Of a DNA stretch of 64,000 bases, positions 38,830 through 48,699 are shown one piece after another; position 1 is the first letter of the stretch; the number at the start of each line of letters is the position of its first letter. The stretch is from Prorocentrum cordatum (Eukaryota; Sar; Dinophyceae; Prorocentrales; Prorocentraceae). The notes under the pieces are model-generated. The model was not told the origin of the DNA and made no database searches. It saw nothing but the letters and a program-made list of their open reading frames with translations. The stretch covers positions 346,001 through 410,000 of the forward strand of contig CAUYUJ010020560.1 of NCBI GenBank assembly GCA_963575745.1, given 5' to 3'. The position numbers were made by a program, and so were the translations under genes.

Positions 38830-39115
38830 CTTATGCGCATGCAGCGCTTAGTTGCTCGGATGCTTCAGGGAGGGCTGAGGCAGCCACGACCCCAGCCGAG
38901 GGGGCGTGCACTCCCACGGCGCTGCTCGAGGGGCCGCCCACGGCGAGAGCCAGAGCACGCGGAGGCGGCGCGCCAGCCCGCAGGAAGAAGAGGGGGCCCG
39001 GCTGCTGCGAGGGGTCAGGGGCAAAGCTGCACGGAGGGTGGGCAGCGCAGGAGCGTGCGCGTCTGGAATGGTGCGCCGAACGCGACAGGACTCCCCCATT
39101 TTCCTCTTTTTGTTT
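38830..39115. other. Unassigned GC-rich
   Basis: No gene supported. Confidence 0.4.
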
Positions 39116-39231
39116 GTCTGTCTCTCTCTCTCTCTCTCTTTCTCTGCATCTCTCTCTCTCTCTGACCCTCTCTCCCTCTGTCTCTCTCTCTCTCTCTTTC
39201 TTTCTTTCTCTCTCTCTCTCTCTCCATATGT
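39116..39231. repeat. TC microsatellite
   Basis: (TC)n with TTTC and TGTC interruptions, ending in a short TATGTATAC step. Confidence 0.95.
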
Positions 39232-40605
39232 ATACATAGATACACAGAATTCGAGATACATCTCCCAAGACTGAGCCGAACGCGGTGGGCGATGGGGTGC
39301 GTTCTCCTGCTGCGCACGGGGTCGACAGTATCCGGCGAGTGAGAAAATGGTAAGACCACCTGACGAAATGCGCCTGCCACACTTTCAGGCAAAATGTATC
39401 CCATCCAACACGCTCCTACAAGAAACGCATCGCAAACTTTCCTCCCTGATTCTGATCCGTCAAACGCCTCGATCACACAATGTGTGCCACCTTCAGTTGA
39501 GGGCACCCACCAGCCCCATAGACCGACTCATCTCTACTTCAGTCCGTTCGAATTTCTCCGGTTCCCCACGCGTTGTCATGCACACAGTGAAGGCAGACGT
39601 CGGCAGGCAGACTGACAAAACTAAGACAAGCTGGACATGGGACAACCATGCCCTTAGAGGTGACTTCGGGGAATGACACCAATTAGCGACAACAACACGC
39701 ACGCCGCTCCGTGGAAACATCCTGTCAGCAAGCTATTTTCATACCGCTCCGAATCGTATAGTCATAGTCCCACTCCTGAAGGTAAACATTTCAGCGAGGT
39801 GGTTCCCAGCGCGTCTCACCTCCCTCACGCCTGCTAGCGTCCCAGGCTGGACGCCATGCAGGAGGCATTGGAGGGAAGAGAGGAGACGACAGAAAGGGGG
39901 AGGGGATCGCGGGGAGGGGGAGATACTTACGGCTTGCGTTGGAAACAACAAACGTGCAACACACATGTGCGAAGCACACGCTATCTCTGTGGGGCGATCC
40001 CCCAGCGAGGGCCCCCTCTGCGCACGCCCACCCCCCTGCCAGGACTTCTTCGGTGCACGCTGACTGAATTATCCCCAGGGTGGGGGACAGGCGTGTAATG
40101 AGCGGGGCGGCGGCGCAGCGTCGCACGCTAAATACCTTTACGACGCCAACCGTACAAAGGCATGGGGAAGACGATGGGCAGGGAGACACGGAAAAGGACA
40201 AGCGGGGACGGGGCAGCGGTTGGGGGAGCGATGATGCAGAAGAGAGCAGCGCCGCTCTCGCCCCACGAGCGCGATCAACGAATCGTGCTGCGCACTGTGC
40301 GTTTTCCCAGCTTGGCGCAAAGGCTGGAGGCTAGGAGAGCCCAGAATCGAATCGATGAGTCGGATCGGCGATCGAAACGAATCGGATCGGCAGGAAACCG
40401 CCCGCCGAGTCGGGAGAAGTCGCATCGGCGGCAATCGGCAAGTTCGTAGGCATCCATTGAGAGATCGGACTCCGTACCCGAATTCGAGGCCGAATCGAAT
40501 CGGAGGAATCGAAACGAGGCAGCCGCCGACACCCCCCCCTCGAGCGGCCGGGGCCGCCCACACCCTTCCCAGGCGCGCTAGCGCAGGAGGCGCACCCCCG
40601 GCTGG
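39232..40605. other. Unassigned
   Basis: No supported gene. Positions 40340-40515 are rich in GAATCGG/GGATCGG steps like those at 13200-13390. Confidence 0.45.
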
Positions 40606-40728
40606 CCATCGCTCGGACGTCCATTCCCTGTGCTTTTTCGGTTTCGTGCGTGGCTTTTTCGCCAACTGATCAAGGATGCTCCTCGATGGTCCTCGCCGAA
40701 GGAAGAATGCACACGTCCAAGCGATGCC
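40606..40728. mobile_element. FB-2 inverted-repeat element, copy 2
   Basis: Begins CCATCGCTCGGACGT and ends ACGTCCAAGCGATGCC. Same length and interior (CGGTTTCGTGCGTG, GATCAAGGATGCTC) as 17965-18089. Confidence 0.85.
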
Positions 40729-40780
40729 ATGCCAGGGCCGAGGGCAGGCAGGAGAGTCGGAGAGTGCTCCCTTCTTGCCG

Positions 40781-41130
40781 GCTACACGCAAGGGCGACCC
40801 CGGGCAAGAGTGACCCTTGGTGCGCGGCTTGTTGGGGGCCGCGGGAGGACCAAAGATGGGGTAACGAACAATGACATAAACATCAAAACTCGGAGGTCCG
40901 CGCGGATTTCTCGGATCGGCGCTGGGGCCCCCTGGCGGCGCCTCCGGCGCCGCCCTTGAGGGGGTCGAGCGCCGATCTGAGAAATCCGCCCGGACCTCAG
41001 AGTTTTCATGTTCATGTCATTGTTTGTTCCCACAAACGCGCAAGTCGCCACGGCCGCCTCGCGTTCGGCGATCGGCGGACCCAAGTTGGCCCGCACCAAA
41101 AATCACTCCGGCGAAGGGTCACTCCTACGT
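40781..41130. mobile_element. Element B, relative of element A interrupted by FB-1
   Basis: The left end has ACGCAAGGGCGACC and AAGAGTGACCCTTGGTG; the right end reverse complement is ACGTAGGAGTGACCCTTCGC then GGAGTGA. It follows element A through GCGCGGC...GGGGGCCGCG and ACCAAA. It breaks at about 40861, where A continues GGGCGCGCAAG, and resumes with CGCGCAAGTCGCC after about 41032. Confidence 0.8.
40861..41031. mobile_element. FB-1 foldback element nested in element B
   Basis: Ends GTAACGAACAATGACAT and reverse complement GGAACAAACAATGACAT; arms continue through AAAACTC(G/T)GAGGTCCG and GCGGATTTCTC(G/A)GATCGGCGC to a GCGGCGCCTCCGGCGCCGCC centre. The arms are about 70 bases, the longest of the FB-1 copies. 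This copy gives the best view of the family termini. Confidence 0.85.
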
Positions 41131-41477
41131 GCAGTCGATCTTGCCCCTGCTGTTCGCGACAGACCCCCGGGCTATCCATAGGACGCGCAACGACGCACTA
41201 GCTCCAGGTGTCCTCCTTGGAGGCGGACGTCGGACCGACTTCTCGCAAAGCATCGTGCAGTATATCGATTCCGGAGCGGTGCGGCCAGAAATCGCCGGCC
41301 ACGAAGCATTTACTTTCAGATTTCTCGGCGCGCGCGCGTCGAACCTGTGGGGACGGCGCACACGCATCATGAGCACATTGGAGTGACGCTGGGAGGCGAG
41401 GAGGATGATCGCCAGCCCGGCGGAGTGCTGGAACTCCCTGGCGGACCTCCTAGCGTTGATGCTTACCATCGTGCTAC
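41131..41477. other. Unassigned
   Basis: No gene supported. Confidence 0.4.
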
Positions 41478-41650
41478 AACAGGAGCTCGACCACAAGAAA
41501 CCTTCCACAAGGAACCCAACCCTGAGACCCCAGGACGTCCATGGATCTTTGGTGTGGAAGCGACACGATTTCCAGAGCAAACCCATCGAAATCCAAGACA
41601 CCCAGGGCACCCTGGAGGCAAGCAGGGTGTTTCTCGGCATGGGTCTTCAC
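41478..41650 (+). repeat. R3 repeat, copy 1
   Basis: AGGAGCTCGACCACAAGAAA, CCCAACCCTGAGACCCCAGG, ACGTCCATGGATC, CCAAGACACCCAGGGCACCC and AGGCAAGCAGGGTG run to CATGGGTCTTCAC. Shared with 55638-55806 and 55936-56105. Confidence 0.9.
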
Positions 41651-41682
41651 TGTACCATGAATAATTTGCTTCATCTACGGTC

Positions 41683-41770
41683 CTGGGGCCTGGTGAAGGC
41701 CCCCCAGAGACCGAAAACCGCCAAGCGCCTTCCGTCGTCAGTCTTCGCGAAGAGAGGATGTCACGGTCTC
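41683..41770 (+). repeat. FB-6 repeat, partial copy
   Basis: CCTGGGGCCTGGTGAAGGCC, CAGAGACCGAAAACC and CCTTCCGTCGTCAGTCTTCG match the right half of the family. Confidence 0.7.
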
Positions 41771-42061
41771 GTCGATGGGGGGGGGCATACAGTCGGGGCG
41801 TAGACCCAAGGAACCCTAAATAACGAACGAGGCCCCTTTGTTCCATAAGTTAACCTTCGATTTCTCATCGAAAACATAAGGAAACCCTGAGGCAAGCTGT
41901 GAAACAATTAAGGAACACGGAGCCTCTCCACAACGAAAAGGGTTCCTTCTTCAGCGCCCCGACTGTAGAGATACCGACACCGCAGCCCTGCAGAGCTCTC
42001 CAGGGGCACTCGCTGTCCAGGATTTCGAGGCGAATCCAGCCGTGGCGACGAGGGAAGGGCT
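41771..42061. other. Unassigned
   Basis: No gene. The phrase CGCAGCCCTGCAGAGC recalls GCAGCCCTGCAGCCCTG at 15099. Confidence 0.4.
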
Positions 42062-42156
42062 CCATCTCTCTCTCACTTTCTCTCTCTCTCTCTCTCTACC
42101 TCTCTCTCTCTCTCTCTTTATCTCTCTCTCTGTCTCTCTCTCTCTCTCTTTCTGCT
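42062..42156. repeat. TC microsatellite
   Basis: (TC)n with TTT and TGTC interruptions. Confidence 0.95.
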
Positions 42157-42482
42157 CAACATCTTTAGCGCCGATATCAAGATTAGCACAGCCTGCTGGA
42201 ACAGCACGAAGCGCGGAGAAACCAACACACGGTGCGATGTTCCTGCGTGTCTAGCGGTCTACGGGTCCCCACTCATATGTGACGGGGCTCGCGGCAGGCA
42301 GACGCGCAAACGTCACAGCATGAGCCCCACGCCATCCGATAGCTAGGGAACGCCGGGGAGCCCGAGTGCGGGCCGACGTAGACGATCCGAGCCTCCTGCG
42401 AGAAGGGTAGCGGTGTCGGTTAGAGCCTCTTCCTCTTCTGAGCCGTCCTATCCGCAGAAGAATACACAGCAGTAACAGAAAC

Positions 42483-42607
42483 TGTCAGAGGTCCGCGCAG
42501 TCTTCTTGGATCGGTGCTGGACGCCGCTTGCTGGCGCGCGGAGCGCGCCAGGGGCGCCGCCAGAGGCGCCGCCGTCTGGGCCCCACGCCGAGCCAAGAAG
42601 TCCGCGA
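42483..42607. mobile_element. FB-1 foldback element, copy 3
   Basis: Left CAGAGGTCCGCGCAGTCTTC and TTGGATCGGTGCTGG; right reverse complement CGCGGACTTCTTGGCTCGGC; centre with GGCGCCGCC. Confidence 0.8.
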
Positions 42608-42804
42608 GTGCCTGCGACAACAGATGCTTATGCCGTGGTGTCTCCCTCGATCTTCTGAGCCGCCCTCACCAGCCCCGTTGGCAAGACACCCTTTCTAGTG
42701 ACAACGACCTGGCCCCGGACCCGGCGTGCGCAGTCCCTCAAACGTCACGGCCGCAGCACGAGGGCAAATCGCTAGTCGACGTGGCAGGGTGGGGGGCTCT
42801 GTTT
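42608..42804. repeat. Short region shared with 52530-52650
   Basis: CACGGCCGC and CGCTAGTCGACGTGGCAGGG (42771-42790) match TGACGGCCGC and CGCTAATCGACGTGGCAGGG at 52563-52622. Extent unclear. Confidence 0.5.
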
Positions 42805-43000
42805 GGCACACCTGGACTGGGTAAGGACAGAATGGGTACGATGCCAGCCAGCCACCAATGTTGTCCAGAACCAACAACAGCCGCGGTTGGGCAAGCGCCG
42901 TTCTGCCTCAGATGGACAACGCCCGCGGCGACGCCGACAACGCGTCCTGCTCAGAATCAACTGCTGCCAATATTCGTCCCAATTGTTCCGTACCCGCCAA
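42805..43000. mobile_element. FB-5 inverted-repeat element, copy 2
   Basis: GGACAGAATGGGTACGATGCC, CAATGTTGTCC and AACCAACA, then on the right CTGCTGCCAATATTCG and TTCCGTACCC, paralleling 21150-21376. Confidence 0.65.
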
Positions 43001-43604
43001 TTTCGATTGCACCAATTATATCAACGTCCGACCGTCCTCTCCAGTCACAACGCTGCCCCGTGGTTTTCGGCAATAACTTGGCTCTCTGGCGGCCGCTCGG
43101 GATGATTCTGGTACCCCTGGAGACCTCTCGACGAGGCGCAGCTGATGGAAACCACCCTGGGCTCCGTAACTGGTTGAAAAACTGCCGCACACTTTCGAAA
43201 ACTCCCCCTCCCCTCATTTTGAGATGCAACGATAGGGGGGACTAGCTCAGGGGCGGGGAGCATCGAGCTGGCACCGACGCGATACATCGCCGATTGATAG
43301 GCAGGAGGCATCCGACGGCGAATCCGCACGCTCCTGGGCAGGGGTTTGGGGCCACCGAGCCGCCGTCGAAGAAGAATGGGCGATTGGGGGTCGATGCGAC
43401 CCCCCTGAGCCGAATCCCCCGGTGGTTTCTCATAGCTTCAATCTCCAGCGGCCGCTCGGCACGATCCAGACATCCCCGGGAACCCGCTCGGCGAGCCGCA
43501 AGTGCCGAAGGCACCACCGAAACTGGGAAACTGCCGAGAACCGACGCACACGCCCAGAACCCTCGAGCCTCGAACCCGAGCCTCCCGCCCGCCCGACCCC
43601 GACG
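43001..43604. other. Unassigned
   Basis: No gene supported. Two GGTTTCT/CGGCCGCTCGG echoes at about 43090 and 43450 suggest a diverged local duplication. Confidence 0.4.
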
Positions 43605-43720
43605 CCGTGATTCTTGCACAGCGCCGACGCCCAGAGGTCTGGACCTCGTCCCCGGGACCTGCCTGGCATCCCGCGCCGATTCTTGACAGGCACGGGGCCC
43701 GGCGAGGGCTCCCGGATGGC
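43605..43720 (+). repeat. FB-6 repeat, copy
   Basis: CGTGATTCTTGCACAGCGCC, CAGAGGTCTGGACCTCGTCC, CCGGGACC and CGGGGCCCGGCGAGGGC follow the family order. Confidence 0.65.
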
Positions 43721-43772
43721 CCCCGGCGAGGGCACCCGAAACTCGAGATGTCCGAACCTCCCGACCCTATGG

Positions 43773-43938
43773 TTAAGTCGGGCGTGTCCCCCTGCAGGGG
43801 GACCTGAAGGGCGAAAAACAAAAAAATACTCCAAACATAGCCCCCCGAAAGTGCCCAACAATTGTCAACACATCGTCCCCAGACAATTTGCTTGACTAGT
43901 TTTGACCATTCCCCCTGTAGAGGGACACGCCCGACTTC
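43773..43938. mobile_element. SQ inverted-repeat element, copy 2
   Basis: Left end TTAAGTCGGGCGTGTCCCCC; right end reverse complement TGAAGTCGGGCGTGTCCCTC then TACAGGGGG. About 165 bp, interior with AAAACAAAAAAATACTCC and CAACACATCG. Confidence 0.9.
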
Positions 43939-44261
43939 AGCCTATCTCGGGTCGGGCGAAAGGGGAGGATAGCAAAGGGTGGGTTTGGGAATCAGCTCAA
44001 GTAGCTGATTTTCCTGGCGCCTCCCGGCGCCGGAGGCGACTATATGTATCGAGGCATGGGCCCCTCGGCGGGGCCGAAACCAGCTGCATGCAGCAAATCT
44101 TGTAACCCCCCCTTTCCCTATCCCCCCCTTTCGTCCAGCCCGGGAAGAGAACTCGACCCCCAGACATACTCCAGGGTGCCATCGGGCCAGCACTTCGGGG
44201 CGCACCCGTCCGCGGCCACGGCGTCCCCCTGAACGCTCAACAGGGGCGACAAACGATCAAG
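43939..44261. other. Spacer between two SQ copies
   Basis: No gene. A GGCGCCTCCCGGCGCCGGAG palindrome lies at 44018-44037. Confidence 0.5.
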
Positions 44262-44335
44262 CTTAAGTCGGGCGTGTCCCCCTACAGTGGCGTTCTGGAC
44301 GAAAAACTTAAAAAATACCCAAACGTACCCCGACT
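44262..44335. mobile_element. SQ element, left half only
   Basis: Left end TTAAGTCGGGCGTGTCCCCC TACAG followed by GACGAAAAACTTAAAAAATACC as in copy 2. The sequence then runs into the WW/CTC region and no right end is present. Confidence 0.8.
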
Positions 44336-44385
44336 ACCGTTGCTCCTGGCCCTCCCGGAGCCCGCGCCCCCCCGGGGGCCCTCGG

Positions 44386-44475
44386 CCCGTGCCCCGCCAG
44401 TGGCCCGGTTGAAGTAATACGGCTTGCCGCTCGCGGGGTCGCTGGCCGTCTCCCAGCCCTGCCGGGAGCGGGGGC
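44386..44475 (-). pseudogene. WW-domain remnant
   Basis: The minus strand reads RQGWETASDPASGKPYYFNR then ATGGARA. This is a WW domain with its first Trp, the central YYFN and the Gly-turn. The second Trp region is replaced by Ala-rich sequence. Upstream on the same strand is only GAG/CTC simple sequence and downstream only Gly/Arg-rich frame. WW domains bind Pro-rich peptides, but here there is no surrounding gene. Comparable half-domains occur at 53575-53640 and 57215-57275. Confidence 0.55.
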
Positions 44476-44489
44476 GGGAGGGCCGGGCA

Positions 44490-44780
44490 CCCCTTCTCCT
44501 CCTCCTCCTCCTCCTCCTCCTCCTCCTCCTCCTCCTCTCCTCCTCCTCCTCTCCTCTCCTCCTCCTCCTCTCCTCCTCCTGCTCCTGCTCCTGCCTCCTC
44601 CTCCTCCCCCTCCTCCTCCTTCTCCTCCTCCTCCTCCTCCTCCTCCTCCTCCTCCTCCCTCCCTCCTCTCCTCCTCTTCCTCCTCCTCTCCTCCTCCCTC
44701 CTCCTCCATCCTCCCTCCTCCATTCCTCCTCCATTCCTGCTCCTCCTCCTCCTGCTCCTCCTCCTCCTCCTCCTCCTTTA
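44490..44780. repeat. CTC tract
   Basis: About 290 bases of (CTC)n with CTG, CTT and CCC interruptions, purine-free apart from single G and A. Confidence 0.97.
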
Positions 44781-44784
44781 ACTT

Positions 44785-45145
44785 CTCCCTGTCGCACCTG
44801 GAAGCCAGTTTTTAGGACGGGCCCGGCGTTTCGCCTGAGGCTTCCTCACCATGTATTACTCTGAAGCTTCTTAAACATTGGCAACAGCTTCACAGATGGA
44901 GGGCGGGTGGTTTTCAAAACGTGGCTCTCGCCTTAGCGCCGCGCACAATTTTCAAACATTTGCAATGGTTTCACGGATTGAGGGTGGGTGGTTTTCAGAA
45001 TGTGGCTGTCGCCTTAGCGCCGCGCACAGTCGTCTCAAACATTTGCCGTAGTTTTACGGATTGAGGGCGAGTCGTTTTCAAAATGTGGCTCTCGCCGTAG
45101 CGCCGCGCACATTCGTCTCAAACATCTGCAGAGTTTCACGGATTC
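44785..45145 (+). repeat. 82-bp satellite
   Basis: Three to four units of about 82-85 bases: AAACATTTGC, TTTCACGGATTGAGGG, GGTGGTTTTCAAAA, TGTGGCTCTCGCC, TTAGCGCCGCGCACA. The first unit follows TCTCCCTGTCGCACC directly after the CTC tract. Confidence 0.85.
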
Positions 45146-45459
45146 CCATGATCAACGTACCAGAGATAGCGTTTTGGAACGACTCAGGCTTATGAGGGTG
45201 GACAAGCTATGTTGTTTCGCGGTGTTCAAGTCCCAGGAATGGCGTTCTGACACGATTCGGATCGCCAAGACGCAGCAGTCAGGTTGATCCGAGGCGTTGG
45301 AATCCCGAGGACAATGTTTTGGCATGCTTCAGGGCCTTCAAACAATTGTCTTCCAACGAACCAATCCCCTCAGTAAAAATGAACCGTTGTAGGGGCCTAT
45401 GACGAGGGAGCTTGGACGGAGGGTGTATTCCAACATCGTTGATGCCTCTTGGGCTTACA
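45146..45459. other. Unassigned
   Basis: Short echoes of TTTTGGAACGACTCAGG / TTCTGACACGATTCGG at 45170 and 45246. No gene. Confidence 0.5.
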
Positions 45460-45478
45460 CTGGCCCTCCTCCTCCTCT

Positions 45479-45510
<32 letters not shown>

Positions 45511-45670
45511 CTCGTTCCACCTCCCGCCGTCCCCTTCCTCCTCCTCCTTCTCATCGTTCTCCTCCTCCTCCTCCTTCGAGCCTTCGAGCTGCGGACTTGC
45601 TGTCTGTAATACTGTTCCTTCTCCTCCTCGTCCACTTCCTCGCCTCTCCTCCTCCTCCTCCTCCAGACAT
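45460..45670. repeat. CTC tract, second compound copy
   Basis: CTC/CTT-rich with two non-pyrimidine islands (about 45515 and 45570-45610). Confidence 0.9.
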
Positions 45671-45679
45671 TTTTCCTTA

Positions 45680-45965
45680 CAAATAACTCCTCCCTGTCGC
45701 ACCCCGAGGCGTGACGGCAGGGCGGGCCGAGCGTTTCGCCGGAGACAACGCATTACACCGAAGCCCCTCAAACCCTCCAGCCGTATAGAAAATGATGGGG
45801 GCGTGCCTTCTGTTTACGGCGGCTCTCGTCATAACTCCGCGCGCATGATTTTCAAACATTGTCCAACAGCTGCGCAGATGGAGGACCAGAGGCTTCCCAC
45901 AATGCGGCTTTCTCGCCTCAGGGCCGCGCGCATTCCCTTGAACCGTTCCCAACGGCTGCAAGATG
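45680..45965 (+). repeat. Diverged second copy of CTC-plus-satellite compound unit
   Basis: CTCCCTGTCGCACC, GGGCCGAGCGTTTCGCC, ATTACACCGAAGC, then GGCTCTCGTC, CCGCGCGCATGATTTTCAAACA and CAGATGGAGG repeat the order seen at 44785-44970. The CTC tract and satellite were therefore duplicated as one block. Confidence 0.75.
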
Positions 45966-46189
45966 AAGTGTCAGTCACTTTCGGGGGGGCTACATCCAGC
46001 TTGTGGCAACTCTAAATCGATGCCCATCGGCGCTAAATCGCCGCTAGCCGAAGCTGAATCGGCGCTAGTTCATCGACTTCCAGAAGTCCATCGATACTAG
46101 TCGACGCTAAAGACATCATTACCAGGGTACACAAGGCTATCATGATTTGCTGCCGAAATACAAGGACGACAAATTGGCGATAGGCCCCT
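45966..46189. other. Unassigned with CGCTAAATCGCCGCTAG echoes
   Basis: Repeats of ATCGGCGCTA and CGATGCC at 46018-46105. No gene. Confidence 0.5.
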
Positions 46190-46320
46190 TTCCGGGGACC
46201 GGTTTCTCATCCCGAATTGTTTTGTGACGGTCCCGAAGCCTGGCGAGGGCCCCCAGAGGCCGAGAAGGGCGAACAACCTCCCGTCGTGATGTTTTCATAG
46301 CGCGAAGGGGTCTGGGTTTC
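46190..46320 (+). repeat. FB-6 repeat, copy
   Basis: CCGGGGACCGGTTTCTCATC, TTTTGTGACGGTCCCG, CCTGGCGAGGGCCCCCAGAG and ACCTCCCGTCGTGATGTTTTC in family order. Confidence 0.75.
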
Positions 46321-46564
46321 CGGGCGGTACCATCGAGCTTGAGTCAGCAGTACAGCGCCGACAGATCGGCGGCAGGCCCACGATGCGAGACCACGCGCTC
46401 CCGGGCGGGGCGGGGGGCCCAGTGGACCATCAGGCCCAGAAACTTTCGCGCTGTTGCTTTCCATGCGTTGGCTCTCTGGGGTCGCGCCTCGAGCCGCAGC
46501 TCGGAGGGAAGCGCGCACGGGGGCGAGAAGAAGACCGAACGCCATAGCTAAGCAAAACACTCGG

Positions 46565-46682
46565 GCGTTCTGCGCAGGTTTCTTGGATCTGCGCAGGTCC
46601 CCACCCCTGGCAAGCGGAACGCGCCAGGGGCGGCGCCGGAGGCGCCGCCAGGGAGGCCCAGCGTGGATCCAAGACCTTGACT
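46565..46682. mobile_element. FB-1 foldback element, copy 4
   Basis: CTGCGCAGGTTTCTTGGATC, GGCGGCGCCGGAGGCGCCGCC centre and right GTGGATCCAAGACCTT. The arms are degraded but the order is kept. Confidence 0.65.
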
Positions 46683-46739
46683 TTCCAGGAGGGCGAAAAG
46701 GTCTACAAGTCTGGAGGGCTATGCTTTAGCACTCTGGAA

Positions 46740-46840
46740 CGCCAGGGCGGAAGAGGAGGAGCAGGAGAAGGCGAAGGAGGAGGAGGAGGAGGAGGGGCAG
46801 GAGGAGAAGGAGGCGGATGATGATGATGATGATGATGATA

Positions 46841-46871
<31 letters not shown>

Positions 46872-46905
46872 GGAGGAGGAGGAGGAGGAGGAGGAGATGA
46901 CGGGA
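46740..46905. repeat. GAG and GAT tract at LINE 3' end
   Basis: (GGAGGA)n then (GATGAT)n then (GAGGAG)n, immediately downstream (minus-strand sense) of the LINE-like remnant. Confidence 0.95.
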
Positions 46906-47419
46906 GATGACGGCCAGAGGCATCCGACGGGGGCCCGAGAGACGCTCGCGATGCCCGAACGGGCGGCCTCAGAGAGGCATCAGGTCGCCGAAGTCGCCAA
47001 CCTGCACGGCGCACGCCGCCTCGCTCTTCCCAGGATGGCCAGAGCGGCATCAGGCCGCGGCCGCGGTGCGGCCCGCCTGGAATGGGAGCTCTCCCCCTGC
47101 ACTCCTCGCGGGCGGCGGGGACCTGGCCACTCCTCGCAGGCCGCCTCCTCTCCCGCGCACCGCCTGCGGGCCAGCGCGCCACCGCCAGGGCATGCTGACC
47201 GTCGGCCGACCAGACACCAGCTGACAGTGCCGCGGCCAATCGCCCACAACACCTCGAGACCGAAGAGCGACTCGCAACTGCAAAACACGACGAGGAGCAT
47301 ATTCCGGCTGGCGCATTCCGCCCCTCCAGGTGGCACGATTTCGAGGCATGCGCCAGACTCTGCCCCGACCCACGCTTCAGCCAACAACTCCCCGCCAGGC
47401 AACGGACTCTCCGCTTTTT

Positions 47420-47830
47420 CGGGTGCCCGCCTGCCTCCAGCCTCCGAAGCCGCGACCTCAGGTTGGGCGGGTAGGTCCGCGCATCACGACCCTCGCCAGT
47501 GGGCATGCCTCGGCACGGCCCCAGCAGCGCTCTCGACGTGCCGCTGCCCGACCAGACCGAGCACACCTCGCAAACGATGGCGGGGCCTGCCCTGCGCAAG
47601 CGGTGGCCCTGCACGTCCACCGCCGCGTCGCCCAGGGCCCAGAGCGTCGACGGGGCCTCGGCCAGGTCGCCTGGGCCTGGCAGCTCCCGGGACGCGTCCA
47701 GCGCCGCCGCGGCGAATGGGCCCTCCTCTGACACCTGGGACCACGTCGCCCCCGCGTGCTGGATAATGGCGTCCGCCTTGAGCTTCGCCACCACTCTCGT
47801 TGCATGGAGAGCGTAGGCACTGCGCCCGCG
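47420..47830 (-). pseudogene. C-terminal cysteine-rich segment of LINE-like element
   Basis: The minus-strand frame gives RVVAKLKADAIIQHAGATWS, then GHRLRRAGPAIVCEVCSVW, then ALLGPCRGMP, then LRRLEAGGHP. The order H.L...G...(F/W)C..C, then L...C.G.P, then L.RL..G.HP is a terminal zinc-binding region I associate with the LINE-type elements of dinoflagellates. It follows the RNase H remnant after a frameshift. Beyond about 47420 the frame decays into Arg/Gly-rich sequence. Confidence 0.6.
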
Positions 47831-47889
47831 ACGGACCTCGGGTGGGCGCCGTGGATCTGCAGCACCGCCGACACAGCGCGACCCTGCCG

Positions 47890-48650
47890 CCACGCAGGAG
47901 GACCAATTGGCGTTGCACCACCGCCACGGGCGGCGCGCTCGGGGGCCCCTTGCAGGGGCGCGCTGCCGAGTCCGTCATCTGCCAGCTCGGGACCTTCAGC
48001 ATGCGCAGCATTTCCCACGCGATGTAGGCCGCGACCTGCTTGTGGCACTCGATCTCGGCCCCGTAGAAGTCCGCGTAGCCCTGCAAGACAGCGCGGGCCC
48101 TGGCCCCTGCCTTCGCGAAGAGGTCCGCCCACATGTACCCCGTGAAGAGGAGGGGGCGCAGCCCGCACTCCTGGAACTGCTCAAGCTCAGTGCGCGCGGG
48201 GATCCAACGCGCCGCAGGCCGCGCAGGCTGCGCGCGCAGGCGCCGCCAGACCGCGGCGTGCGTCGCGACGGCCTGCTCGAGCGCCGCGCCCCAGGAGGCC
48301 GCCTCCTCGGCGGGCCCCGACAGGTCCGCGAAGACGACGTCGACTGCGGGCCCGCCAAGCTGCGGCGAGAGGGCCAGCAGCGCCTGCATCAGGGCGCGCC
48401 TCTCCGCGCGCCCCACCGTCTGGAGGGTGGCCCAGCAAAGGCCCGCACGCGGCGCGCACTGGCAGGCCCCGCGTCGAGACACGCACCGCTGCCCAGCCGC
48501 AGCGCCGCAGCTCGGGCATCGACGAGGCCGAGCCCGAGCCGTCCGCGAAGACGACGTTGCCCTCGCGCGTCGTGCCAGGGTCGGCGCTCCAGTCGCCCAG
48601 TAGCACACCTTCGCGGTGTGCTCCGCAGGCGGCGCGCTCGGTGGCGTGCA
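47890..48650 (-). pseudogene. RNase H-like domain of LINE-like element
   Basis: The minus strand first reads EGNVVFADGSGSASSMPELRR then CGWAAVRV (48575-48480), the usual first strand of an RNase H domain with the DGS Asp. After a frameshift it continues WATLQTVGRAERRALMQALL (Glu of the second motif in RAE), FADLSGPAEEAASWGAALEQ, HAAVWRRLRAQ, ARWIPA and YMWADLFAKAGARARAVLQG. Catalytic positions are partly kept (DGS, RAE) but the later Asp motifs are degraded and the frame is broken. It would have removed RNA from the RNA-DNA hybrid during target-primed reverse transcription. Confidence 0.7.
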
Positions 48651-48699
48651 TAGGAGGCAGGTCGACAGCGCGAACTCGCCCCACGCCTGCGGCCCATCT

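Noticed and set aside
46897-47766. Plus-strand open frame of 289 codons
   Set aside because: It lies antisense to the LINE-like remnant, whose minus-strand motifs are recognisable; GC-rich DNA leaves the opposite strand open.
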